Notes under the pieces: generated by a model
The model's input: only the letters and a program-made list of their open reading frames with translations
What the model was told of the DNA's origin: nothing
Database searches by the model: none
Shown here: piece by piece, positions 1-9,086 of the stretch
Layout: each line of letters starts with the position of its first letter
How positions within the stretch are numbered: position 1 is the stretch's first letter
Translations under genes and position numbers: made by a program
NCBI GenBank assembly: GCA_014904985.1
Contig: MU129401.1
Location: forward strand, 1-18,278
Length of the DNA stretch: 18,278 nucleotides
DNA from: Hydnum rufescens UP504
Lineage: Eukaryota > Basidiomycota > Agaricomycetes > Cantharellales > Hydnaceae
Reading direction: 5' to 3'

Positions 1-304
1 ATTTAATTTCTTAATCTCTGAAGAACTTGACTTCTTGTTAATTGCTCTATGTATATAACACATTAATTGACTTGATATCTGCCACCATACCATGAGAAAC
101 CTTGGAGGTTGTGAGTTTGATATCAAAATCCCCGAGGGCAGACTTATGGATTGACCTAAGGTCACCCTCCTGAAATTATTTGATATCAAAGGATTCTGAT
201 GCCTGCTAGGCTTTTGATTTGACACAGTTTGACATACCTATTAAGGCCCCTCTAAGTGGTTGACCGAGGTGGATCAGAGAGGCTTGGCAAGTGAATTTAT
301 CCAG

Positions 305-969
305 GTACTGTTACTTTTTTCGGCAAATGAAGAATGCTCAATTCACTGCTCTTCTTCCAGATGATGCATATCCATTTTGCTGGAATGTTGTTTGCAGGTC
401 ATATGTGCTTTCATCCACAAACACCAGCTGTTCAGGATCATATGTCTCAGCCATCTTTTTGTGGAATGCTAAATGTCACTCTTCATTGCGTTGAATGGCT
501 GCTTGTGTCATCTAATATTCTAGAGGTAAGCTTTATGCCCTCCACAGTATGCAGACATGCCTTTTCCTAGTAATTCCACTCCTCTGTAGCATTCTCCAGA
601 TTGTTGATAGGGACACGTTTGGGGCCCACAGTTGTCTTCAATATCATCCTGTAGCTCATCAAGGTATGTGTCAGGGGTACAATCAAGGGTGGCTTTCAGA
701 TACTTTGTGTGATTTAATATTAGCATGAGAAGAGAAGCAAGAGGGACATAGGAAATACATTGACATTCCCTTGTGAAAGAATATGGGGCCACCCTTGCTT
801 CATAGTCCCAGGAAAAATTAACACACCCCACCATCTTGAAGGTACTAATCACATGTTGGATGGTTTGTTGGCTCATGCCAGTGTAGTGCGATATTGTCCC
901 TCTAGGGACATCTTTGTGCATGTGAATAACAGCTCATTGGAGGTCATCAGACCATTTTTTTCCATGCAT
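305..969 (-). pseudogene. Decayed Tc1/IS630-like DDE transposase
   Basis: This is a relic of a cut-and-paste transposase of the Tc1/mariner-IS630 type, which in intact form binds its terminal repeats and cuts DNA with a DDE/DDD triad. Reading leftwards from an ATG at 969, the sequence gives an S-D-D-L-Q start. A helix-turn-helix follows (ISHYTGMSQQTIQHV, about 885-841). Next is a linker containing the family-typical PDTYLDELQ (about 667-641). After a frame change there is QAAIQRNEE (about 505-479), then EQLVFVDES (about 438-412), which carries the second catalytic Asp, then YASSGRRAV. Stops interrupt it in several places; those after DDLQ, NEE and RRAVN are TGA. I could not find the third catalytic acidic residue or convincing terminal inverted repeats, so the element ends are undefined. 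Motif order and spacing make the family call fairly secure; the exact lineage is not determined. Confidence 0.72.
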
Positions 970-1577
970 GATATGTATCTGGAAGGTCAAGGGAAACTAG
1001 AGCTATACCCATGAAATGTATGGATCAGATATTGGCTTCAAGGCCAAGTAAATCATACAGTATTAATTCTTATCCATTTTGTCTTGAAACTTGGTTTGCA
1101 GATAGTAGGCATATATAGCTAGATCATATTTAAAAAGGATAGCTGTAGCTGCTCTGTACAGGGAATAATCATCAGCAGAAGATTAAAATCAAGTGAAACC
1201 TAAAAAATGGAATCCAGTGTCCATAATTACATTTTCAGGTAGGCACAATGAATACAAGTACAGGAAACCTAACCTCACATCATTATATGCGGTATTATGC
1301 TCAATATTGCTCATGCAAGATCAGTGTTGTTTCTCCTTTTTTTTTCAGTGTTTTCTGAAAGTGCCAACCTTTTTGCAAACGGCTGTACTTTGAGTACTCA
1401 TGGACTCACATTCTCAGCACCTACAATGGCACCACAGATAAGACATTAGAGATCACAGTTTTCACATCCAGACCACTGTGAAATGCTGGATATACCATTT
1501 GGGAATGAGCACATTTCAGAGTGGTGGGATTGAGCATGAATGCAACAATCAAGTTCCTCCTCCCCTGATGGTGTGTG
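970..1577. other. AT-rich transposon debris without a supportable gene
   Basis: This segment lies between the two transposase relics, which are on the same strand. It may hold the degraded C-terminal part of the Plavaka reading frame, but every frame is broken and I recognise no motif. It contains a run of nine T followed by CAG near 1340-1350, which resembles a plus-strand 3' splice site but has no coding partner. Confidence 0.4.
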
Positions 1578-3113
1578 TCAGCTACACAATATGATGGTCC
1601 TGGAATTCCTTAATGATGCCATGGAGGATGTCACCACACATAATATGACCCATATCAACATTAATATACTTCCAAAATGGCTCTCCAATGCCACAAATCC
1701 CTCACTCCATTGTATTCTGTGCAAAGCACCAAGTATTTGCACCTGGATCATCATTCTGAGCAAGGGCAATAGCATGGAGTATTGCTTTAGATGTATGCAG
1801 TGGGTGTGTTGCAGGTTTCTCAAAGTCACTGAGGCCAGCAAGACAGTGTATGCACTCGTTGTGTTGGAGGCAAGTTATCATCCACTGCTCTTTGAGGTCA
1901 GCCATGTATCCCATCAGGGCCATGACAACCATGCACTTGTACCCTTCTGCATCAACCATTCATCATGGGGTCTGGTCATGGAGAGGGGCTAGGATAGTGC
2001 TGAGGCAGTGATGAAATAGACAGTTTGCCATGATCCCAGGCATCCTGGATCCAGCAGTCTTTGACTTGTATATTGCTTCAAAGTCTGTATTGGGGAATTT
2101 CATGACAGGAAGGTAGGCAAGAACAATGTATGGACATCAACCGAGCATTCCTCACACGTGCTTCTGGATGTTTCCCAGAATCATGTATATGGGGTGCATC
2201 ACTTTGCTGCCAGAGAATACTGACAGATGGGTTTTGTCCAATGAGAGAATGATCCCACCAAGTGTTGCACCTGTGGGGAGAGTATCGTGTTGTCACACCC
2301 TCCACTTCAAAAATGCTTCCCTGGGTCTTGTTCCACAGCTTTCCTGTTACCATTTCATGGTAGATGTGTGTCACCCCATTGGTTTTGAACACTTCTATGG
2401 CCTTGTAGTCCATTTCCCCAGAAAACAATGGATTGCCAAATAGTTCTTGAGCACATTGCACTGGGTCACAAAAGAACATTATTTGTGGTTCATCTCCTGC
2501 TTCTTCCAGCATCACAACCTGTGATTTCCAGAGTGGTCCATTGGCCATAGCATTTTCTGTCTGATGATGCATCTCTTTAGCAGAGGTGAATGAGAGTGTT
2601 ATATTATTCTTTTGGACCTGGATTAGACACACCATAAATAATGAGATACAGGATTATCACCAGTATGGGGCTCACATATTCTAAATTCAGAAAGTGGTCA
2701 ATATGTGCCTGTGACAGTGCAGTATCTGTCATCCAGGCCACTACCTTGAACTCCATGTGGCTTTTCCATGGGAAGAATGGGTGCAATGGATCCTCTTCAG
2801 TACACAACTGTTCCCATCATGTCTTAGTTTTCATGCCACAGTGTGCTGAATTTGGGTCAGTGTGTACAATGAAGTCACTTGGATTGATGAGTGGAGGCTG
2901 AGGCAACAGATATGGATCAGGTGGTGGAGTCCTGGCAAGATCTGGTGCCAGTATATCATCCATTGCTAAGTCCACATCACTGTTATTGAATTTGTCATGT
3001 TCTGCTAAGGTCTGGAGATGGGACTGATAACAAGCTGGTGTTTGTCAGATATGTGAAAACATTCCATGCAATGTTATTTGGACCTTTTCACAATATGGAC
3101 ATGCAAGCATCAT
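1578..3113 (-). pseudogene. Decayed Plavaka-type (CACTA-like) transposase
   Basis: This is a degenerate transposase of the Plavaka group, common in Agaricomycetes. From an ATG at 3113 the reading frame opens with a C2H2-like zinc finger (LACPYCEKVQ, then H..H and QTPAC). An acidic/proline-rich spacer follows, then the conserved block DPLHPFFPW (about 2790-2764) and ALSQAHIDHFLNL. After a frame change come SFTSAKEMHHQTE, WKSQVV, FFCDPVQCAQELFGNPLF and HIYHEMVTGKLW (about 2600-2310). Further down are the DGY...ADLKEQ-like block (1959-1870) and a DILHGIIKEFQDHHIV segment near 1635-1585. These match the order of blocks I know from Plavaka proteins. Lesions include TGA at 3047-3045 and at 2819-2817, plus at least two frame changes. 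The C-terminal part below about 1580 is not recognisable and may reach towards 1100. No terminal repeats were identified. Confidence 0.78.
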
Positions 3114-3378
3114 ACTGTGCCCATTTGAGTTTCCAGGCCAATATACAGTTTATGTAAGCACCAGTCTGTCAGGTCTCTGCTTTTTTTTTTTCTTCTCACC
3201 ACAACAAGCAGCAACCCTTTGTCTTGGCATGTGAGGTTGTTCTTGACATCTGTGATGGGAAAAGTAACAGAGGGCAATGTAAAGCCTCCAAAGAAAGCAA
3301 CAACAGTCCTCAATTTCTCTACTCTGGCTTCAAAGGGCACTCATTCTTCTACAGGATCACAATAGGGACACTACTTTG

Positions 3379-3425
3379 GACCTCTTAGGCTGGCTTCCAC
3401 TATGCAGGAAGGGACCTAAGAGGTC
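3379..3425. repeat. Foldback hairpin, 11-bp outer stem plus 5-bp inner stem
   Basis: GACCTCTTAGG at 3379-3389 is the exact reverse complement of CCTAAGAGGTC at 3415-3425. Inside it, CTTCC (3394-3398) pairs with GGAAG (3407-3411) around an 8-nt loop. The perfect outer arms survive in an otherwise heavily mutated region. It lies about 270 nt upstream of the Plavaka start codon, so it could be a subterminal or regulatory structure of that element or a small independent foldback element. I see no target-site duplication that settles this. Confidence 0.6.
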
Positions 3426-3787
3426 TCAGACTGCTAAGTAACCACAATGCCAACAGAGGCTGCTCACAGGATCTGACCCTAGGGTAGCTCATGGAGCCTT
3501 GTTTTATTGTCCATTGGAGCTCCTGGCTTCATGTATAGAAGCTCCTGCAGTGCAGAAATCTGTTTATTGCAGCTGCTTTAAGGCAGTATTGGAGCTGCTC
3601 ACAGGCTATTAATACTATTGTAGCTTCCCTGGAACTCCATCCCATAGAGAATCAGAGCTGCTCATCTTCCTGTAGCTGCTGTTAATGACCCAAGGAGCAG
3701 CTTCTCTTACAGCAGCTGCTATTATTGATATCTTGAGTTGCTCATTTCTCCATTCAAGAGCTGCTCATCTCACAGCAGCTGCTTGTT

Positions 3788-3817
3788 GAGGGGTTAGGGT
3801 TAGGGTTGGATTGGGGT
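3788..3817 (+). repeat. Interstitial telomere-like TTAGGG tract
   Basis: Two perfect adjoining TTAGGG units lie at 3794-3805, followed by degenerate G/T units (TTGGA, TTGGGG). TTAGGG is the usual telomere repeat of filamentous fungi. The tract is too short to be a chromosome end and sits inside the minisatellite block. It is best read as an interstitial telomere-like sequence or a chance G/T-rich repeat. Confidence 0.55.
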
Positions 3818-3965
3818 TGACATGGTACAGGTTGGGAACATCATCCCCCCCCCCCCACAGCAGCTGCTTGTCCCACAGCAGCTACATGTTGAGGGTTGGA
3901 GTTCACATGGTACAGGTTGGAAATGTCTACCCCCATGTCTAGTAGTATAGTTGATGGTTGGGGAC

Positions 3966-3995
3966 TGTTAGGGGTTGGGGTTAGGGTTGGAATTG
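3966..3995 (+). repeat. Second degenerate telomere-like G/T tract
   Basis: TTAGGGG, TTGGGG, TTAGGG and TTGG follow each other on the plus strand, about 170 nt after the first telomere-like tract and in the same orientation. The similar flanks (ACATGG...GTTGG and GTCTACCCC) suggest that both are copies of one larger degenerate repeat unit. Confidence 0.45.
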
Positions 3996-4079
3996 GCTGG
4001 TGTATGTCTACCCCTGGTTGGGGACTACTGACTAATCACCCTTACATGTGCTGCTGTAAGTTTGATTAGTCACCAGAAA

Positions 4080-4161
4080 TGTTCCAACACCAGGATTTGA
4101 ACCTGTGGCCTCATTGCAGGGCCTGGGACATTGGCAGTTTAGACCACTGGACCTTCAACCC
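4080..4161 (-). repeat. tRNA-derived SINE-like segment
   Basis: On the minus strand there is a perfect RNA polymerase III B box, GGTTCAAATCC (4103-4093). About 40 nt upstream lies a near-perfect A box, AGGTCCAGTGG (4154-4144), which differs from consensus only at its first base. Box order and spacing are those of a tRNA. The 5' and 3' acceptor arms do not pair and the D-arm is poor, so this is not a working tRNA. A tRNA-derived SINE head or an old tRNA pseudogene fits best. The SINE tail is not clear. Confidence 0.55.
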
Positions 4162-4432
4162 CCTCTCACCCACCCATGATTTTTTGTACTACAAGTAGGT
4201 TGGTTCCCTACTCACTGTCTGTGCACATTAGTAGTTCTTCCTTGCCTGATGAACTTGTGATTGGTCAGCTACAATTCTCTCACCTTTGTGGCTTGAACAA
4301 TTTACAGCATGGAAAATGGTTGATTGTAGATGATTTTGTCCCAGGAGCTGTGCAAGTTGCTGATATGCCCAAGAGTGTCATGCAGTGGCCTGCTCTACCA
4401 GCCCCCAAAGATCATCATCTATAAATGCCACA

Positions 4433-6249
4433 ATGCCAGAGGAAGGGAAAGATCATGTCCACATGAGCAATGGATGGTGAGCTGTAGTTTAGTGGGACTC
4501 CTGGGATCATGGGGGCAGACTGGCAGTGTTCTGACAAGTCATGGGTGAGGGTCATAGTGTGGCTCAAGCATGTACTGGGTATAGTTTATTTATCTGGTCT
4601 AATTATCACTAATTGGATTGTCTACTAGTGCTCTCATATGTGGTGATCTCACAACCATATGTTTTGTTGGTTGGGTGGTGTAACATACAGTTTCATGGCA
4701 GATGATCATATCTAGTTCCCATAGTGTTAATGGGGCCAAGTGTCACAATATATATATATTGCAGTATTGTGGAAGTGGGGGGTGCACATGCTATGGTGTC
4801 AACTAAGGTACTCACCAGCACATCTTTGGAGGAGGCCATGGAGCATGAAAATTCTTTATCATTCAATGGGTCTATGCCCCTTCATGTGTTGGTCAAATCT
4901 CTCAGCTTTGCTCAGCCACTCATAGCTTGGCATCCCATGAATGTGGGTACTAGGTATCTCAATGCCAAGGTAAGATGTTATGTATTGTGGCCTTGATGAT
5001 TTAAATGATATGTTATTGCAGCTGTTGCTTGTCAGTACAAGTGAGTATGGTGATGTGGGTAATCATGTTATGATATCATATTGCACATGCATTGTGGGAT
5101 TGGCACTGGGTCCCCTTGGGAATTGCTGGCACCATGGGGGGGAGAAGCCCCCTTTATGTTTCAGCCTCCATTTCTACATACATATGAACTTGGTTAGCTT
5201 TGTTACAGTGTTTGAGTAACTTTCCTGTGCAGTACACTGGAGGTTAACTTTAGGGCACACATGATTCTCATCCATGAAGTGAATCCAGTATTCATAGAAC
5301 AACTCCAGGTACATTTCTATTGTTGATCTACATTCAGTTACATTGATATCCTGTATTCATTTAGATGATCAAGGCTGCATTTGCTAATATGAAGCAGTTT
5401 TCCTTGGTTACACCATTGAGACCTTGGAAGGGCTGGAATTGGCCAACAACCAATCTTCAATCCTATTCAGTTTCTCACCCTTTATTCACTAATGGTCATG
5501 AGATGGTGAGGATTCCTGTTGATTCAGATGTGCAGGTGGTAGTTAATCCAATTCTTGAAGAAGCTGCTAACTCTACCAAGGCCAATCCTGAACAAATGTT
5601 TGTTTGGCTGTGTGCTCCCATCATCCTTAAACAGGATAATGGCCATTTCACTCACATCAATTTCACTTTGGTGCTTAACAATCAGATCAAATGAAGTGAT
5701 GTTGTTGTGGTGATGGCCACTGTGAGTGCATGGAAGGGTTCAACTAGATGGCAAGTTGAGCTTGATGAGCCAGAGGAAACTATCTATGTTTGCAAGTCCT
5801 TCATGGTCAGTGTAGCATATTACAATTTTGGTGTGCTTTATTATTAAATCTAATCTGCTGTGTTGAAGCCTGAGAGTACTCCAACTTCAAAACATAAACA
5901 ACTTGGGGAATCCAATGAAAAGTATGGAAATGTGTGGTACTATCCTTGAGTACCCAGATCTGACACCATGCATTTTGAATGGTCATCTCAACCTGAAATA
6001 CAAAGTCTCCTACTCTCCACATCACTGGACAGTTCTCCTTCAAAGACTGTGGTCAATTTGTCCACACCCATGCTTGGTTCTAACCTAGGATCCTCCCAGG
6101 GGTCTTCATTGGCCTCTAGTTTTTCTTCAGATCCCTTTATTGAGGCAGTTGTTCCTGATGATGATCAGATGGATACCAATGAGGAACTCATCCCTATTGG
6201 TAAGGGTAAATCTCCAACTAAGAAGACCAAGGTATCCAGCCATAAATGA
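4433..6249 (+). pseudogene. Broken multi-exon gene of unknown function in the repeat domain
   Basis: I do not recognise this gene. A splice model that keeps frame is: exon 4433-4476 (MPEEGKDHVHMSNG), a long intron to 4764, exon 4765-4969, an unresolved junction between 4970 and 5232, exon 5233-5308, intron 5309-5364, exon 5365-5805, intron 5806-5868, exon 5869-6249. Phases agree at 4476/4765, 5308/5365 and 5805/5869. Two in-frame TGA codons interrupt it, at 5692-5694 and 5947-5949; both could be former CGA codons. The C-terminal part is Ser-rich, then acidic (VPDDDQMDTNEE), then basic (KGKSPTKKTK), suggesting a nuclear protein. Because it lies in transposon-rich DNA it may be an accessory gene of an unidentified element. 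An open stretch at 4176-4421 (KWLIVDDFVPGAVQVADMP) may be the end of another broken exon. Confidence 0.42.
4746..4761. repeat. (TA)n palindrome
   Basis: CAATATATATATATTG is a perfect 16-bp palindrome placed just before the proposed 3' splice site at 4764 of the unknown gene. It could be simple-sequence noise; it also makes that intron end unusually purine/TA-rich. Confidence 0.5.
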
Positions 6250-7126
6250 TTAACAGTACATGTATATCCTGAACTTGTGTACAATTTATGATGTGCCAAT
6301 GACCCTAGCAGTCATACCCTATGCAACTCATCACACACATTTGGGGAAGTGGTCTCTGTTGACATGCATCCCAGGGTCTTGACATGCCCATCCCTTTGTG
6401 GCAAGCTTGCATGAGACAGCCAGCACTGAGGGCAGCAGCACATGTCCACAGAAATAGTGCAGCAAGCCAGTGGATCAACAACATTGCATGTGACACAGCA
6501 AGGGTCAATATCAGTGGCATTGGTGAAAGAAACAATTTCTTCTCACAATTTGCCTGGCATTTGAGCATGATCAGTGTAATATCACTCTTGGTGGAACACA
6601 GCTGTGGATGATGATAGGGCAAACCAATCCAAGACCAGTCCTTGACAATCCACAATGGACCATGAACACAAACCTAAGCAAACACACTTAAAGGGACAGT
6701 TGAGTAAAGGGGCCCCAACCAAGCTTGCCAATGACAAGACAATGACCACAGTGGATTTCATTGCCAATCAAAATGCAGTGATAGCCCCCCAAGCCACACT
6801 CCTTGGCACTTTGTTCCTTGTCAAGATTGACAACACCTGAGTTAGAAATGATGACTTTCCCCTTAATGGGGAGAGAATTTCTTGGATATCCAAGCTTACA
6901 GAGATCAATGTTAGCAAGTTAGCAATGCCTGAAATAATTTTGACATTGGTGGACCCAACCTAAAGCCTTCAACCCAGCTAAATATTGTGTTGGTGGACTC
7001 ATCATTGATTTCCACATTGGTGTCTGTGGTAGGGCCCTTGAATTGTGGTGTGATGGTGGAATGCCTACTGTGTCAATGATGGTGGTGACAAAAATGAGGA
7101 CATTTTGAATGTGCCAAATGGGGGTG
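6250..7126. other. CpG-poor region with short decayed open stretches only
   Basis: The longest open stretch that looks protein-like is plus 6655-6837. It begins MDHEHKPKQTHLKG and continues past a TGA into a VRNDDFPLNGERISW-like stretch to about 6950. No family is recognised and no splice structure could be assembled. It may be a fragment of transposon cargo. The remaining minus-strand open frames look like shadows. Confidence 0.3.
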
Positions 7127-7155
7127 AGAAGAGGAAGAGGAAGAGGAAGAGGAAG
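7127..7155 (+). repeat. AGAGGA/GGAAGA hexanucleotide microsatellite
   Basis: About four tandem copies of the hexamer AGAGGA form a purine-only tract. If translated on the plus strand the tract gives alternating Lys/Arg (EKRKRKRKRKW), which would be a strong nuclear-localisation-like string, but it has no supported gene around it. Confidence 0.7.
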
Positions 7156-8449
7156 TGGGGGACAATGGATGGTAAGACATTGCCAACAATTGGGGCTGCT
7201 TGATGAGCCTGGGATGACATGACTAGGGGTCATATCACTAGGTGCAACCCCACTATCAGTGGCACCAGCAGTCAAACCACTCTGCACTGGATTGATGACA
7301 CCAGGAGAAACCATGATGAATGCAAAAGTTATATTCAAACTGATGAGGAAGATCAATGTGCAAGAGTTCCAGTTGAGTGGATCAAGTAGGGTCAAGAACA
7401 CATGACTCTGCCACTCAACTGATTATCTAACTGGGAGACTGAGGCTTGTTCCTTGTTCTCAGTCTCTGTCATCACCTTAAGGGTTACCTCTTGTACTCAA
7501 CTCAATTACATCATCATCCCCTCATCCTATACACAACCCTTAACAGCTAAATAGGGAGGGAAGTACCTGTTTACCTTGACATATTAAGGCAAGGTTTTGA
7601 GCACCAAACTCAAACCCTCCCTTTGGTTTCTCACATTCTATACAGTCATTCCCCACTATTTGATATACCCCATTATTTGATTGTTTTGCATTTTCCTGCT
7701 CAATTCTGAATGTACACCTTATTTCTCTGGCACCATAATAGGTGCTCACTTGATGAACATGTGTGCCAAATTTGGTGCTAAATGCTGCAGAAATGATGTA
7801 GCTAGGAGACTGATATATCACAAAATTCTGCTTGTAATAATCACAGTCACAAGCCAATTTCTCCAGAGCTATATACCAAGCAATATCATGTGAACTACCA
7901 TGGAGGACTCTGAGGGTGCTATGGGGGCATTAGGAGATGGATCAGAGGGTGGGGGTAGCAAGGGTAGAGGTGAGTAGTGGCAAATAAATGGAAAGTGTCA
8001 CATGGTCACACATGTGCAATCAGTGGGAATTTGCCGATTCTGGGACCCCCCTGCAAGACTTGCATATACCACACCACACCCAGAGTTTCAGGATACCAAT
8101 TTTTTATCCTGGGTAGCTATGATACTTGTACATATCCCTTCCAATTTGGGGCCAATTTTGAGTTAAATTGCAAGCAATAGAGGACTTTGAGTAAACTACA
8201 TGCAAATAGTGGGAAATGACTGTATAGAAGAAACCTCTACACCATTCTCTGTTGGAGACATTGAGGGGGACCCCCCTTTTCCAGGTTCATTCACTCAGCC
8301 AAATTCAATCTTGGGATGGATGCTGAGCTTGATGCCTTAGCAAGCTTGACAGGTCAGATACCATTTGATCCCTTCCTTGATGCCAATCTCTCCACACACT
8401 CATTCTTTGCAACAACTAACTCATTTCATGACTCTACAAGTTGGCCCCA
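7156..8449. other. Gene-poor CpG-depleted DNA
   Basis: No gene can be supported here. A possible start exon lies at about 7900-7970 (plus), beginning MEDSEGAMGALGDGSEGG and ending at a GTGAGT donor, but no following exon convinces. An open stretch at 8316-8558 begins MDAELDALASLTGQ and runs into the tandem duplication, so it is probably fortuitous in its second half. Confidence 0.3.
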
Positions 8450-8623
8450 TATCAATAAACTGCCATTGATTTCTGGATTATATTTTGGCTACGTTAGTTA
8501 CTACACTTTGGTTAATTTGGTTAAGGAACTCACTACCTCCTTATCAATAAACTATTGATTTCTGTATCATACTTTGGCTTAGTTAATATGCTTTGGTTAA
8601 TTTGGTTAAGCATCCCAGTACCT
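8450..8623 (+). repeat. Imperfect tandem duplication, period about 92 bp
   Basis: The block starting TATCAATAAAC at 8450 is repeated from 8542. Both copies contain ATTGATTTCTG, then a TATTTTGG/TACTTTGG word, then CTTTGGTTAATTTGGTTAAG, then a final TACCT/CTACCT. The second copy carries several substitutions and a short internal deletion. The first copy contains one CpG (GCTACG), which is rare in this half of the window. Confidence 0.75.
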
Positions 8624-8705
8624 ATACTAAATAGAGAGAACTGGAAATATCTTAAGTGAGAGTTCTGGGGCACCATTGGGCCCCACTGGGCCCCCATAGT
8701 CTCAA

Positions 8706-8721
8706 GTACCTAGTTAGGTAC
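8706..8721. repeat. 16-bp near-perfect palindrome
   Basis: GTACCTA and TAGGTAC are perfect inverted arms around a 2-nt centre, and the word GGTACCTAAGG recurs at 8741-8751. This is a small hairpin or inverted repeat in non-coding DNA downstream of the NLR stop codon. No function can be assigned. Confidence 0.5.
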
Positions 8722-9086
8722 CAAAACATGTCTGGTATTTGGTACCTAAGGACCAGACTTATGGCTGTCTGAGGTGTTTGCCTCACAAACAAGTACAATG
8801 GAGTAATTGTCAGTTTTTCCTCAGATAAAGCATACTAATGATCCTCATCATGTTCAATTCAGAAAAATAGAGAGCTTGATAAGCATGGATTGAGCCACAG
8901 CATAGCACTTCAAGTCAGATTCCAAGGTCTCCCCCCTGCACCACCTGTCCAATCCCTCCATGCTTTCCATGCAACCATCAGGCTCAGAATTTCCTAGCAA
9001 TAGCCTGGGCTGAAAGAAACAAGATACAAGTAAAATGGTATTTGGCAGTTTTTCCAATAATAGGAAATTGTCAACTGGAATGGCAG
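8722..9086. other. Presumed 3' flank of the NLR gene
   Basis: This stretch lies downstream of the NLR stop codon on the minus strand. It holds short AATAAA-free AT-rich sequence and one 67-codon open frame (9057-8854, minus) that shows no domain. I see no gene. Any 3' UTR and poly(A) site of the NLR transcript would fall here. Confidence 0.35.

Larger units (their letters stand above)
3500..4050. repeat. Minisatellite-like block with CAGCAGCTGCT motifs and telomere-like tracts
   Basis: The block is built from recurring short words rather than genes. AGCTGCT recurs many times from about 3530 on, and CAGCAGCTGCT occurs at about 3710-3720, 3773-3783 and 3858-3868. A longer imperfect unit (CAGCAGCT..., TTGAGG..., ACATGGTACAGGTTGG) appears at about 3773-3838 and again at about 3876-3930. 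A run of 12 C sits at 3845-3856. TTAGGG-type tracts are listed separately. No reading frame of interest crosses it. Confidence 0.6.

Noticed and set aside
3369..3373. CACTA word as the terminus of a CACTA-like element
   Set aside because: For a minus-strand element this end should show TAGTG on the plus strand, and no matching repeat was found at the other end.
4080..4161. Functional tRNA gene
   Set aside because: The A and B boxes are present, but the acceptor arms do not pair and the D-arm is poor.
6305..6655. 116-codon minus-strand frame as a transposase or membrane protein
   Set aside because: It is Cys/Leu/Ala-rich without recognised motifs, and the opposite strand is equally open; likely a shadow of CpG-poor DNA.
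6919..7401. 160-codon minus-strand frame
   Set aside because: Its low-complexity Pro/Leu run is the complement of the GGAAGA microsatellite; no domain and no splice context.
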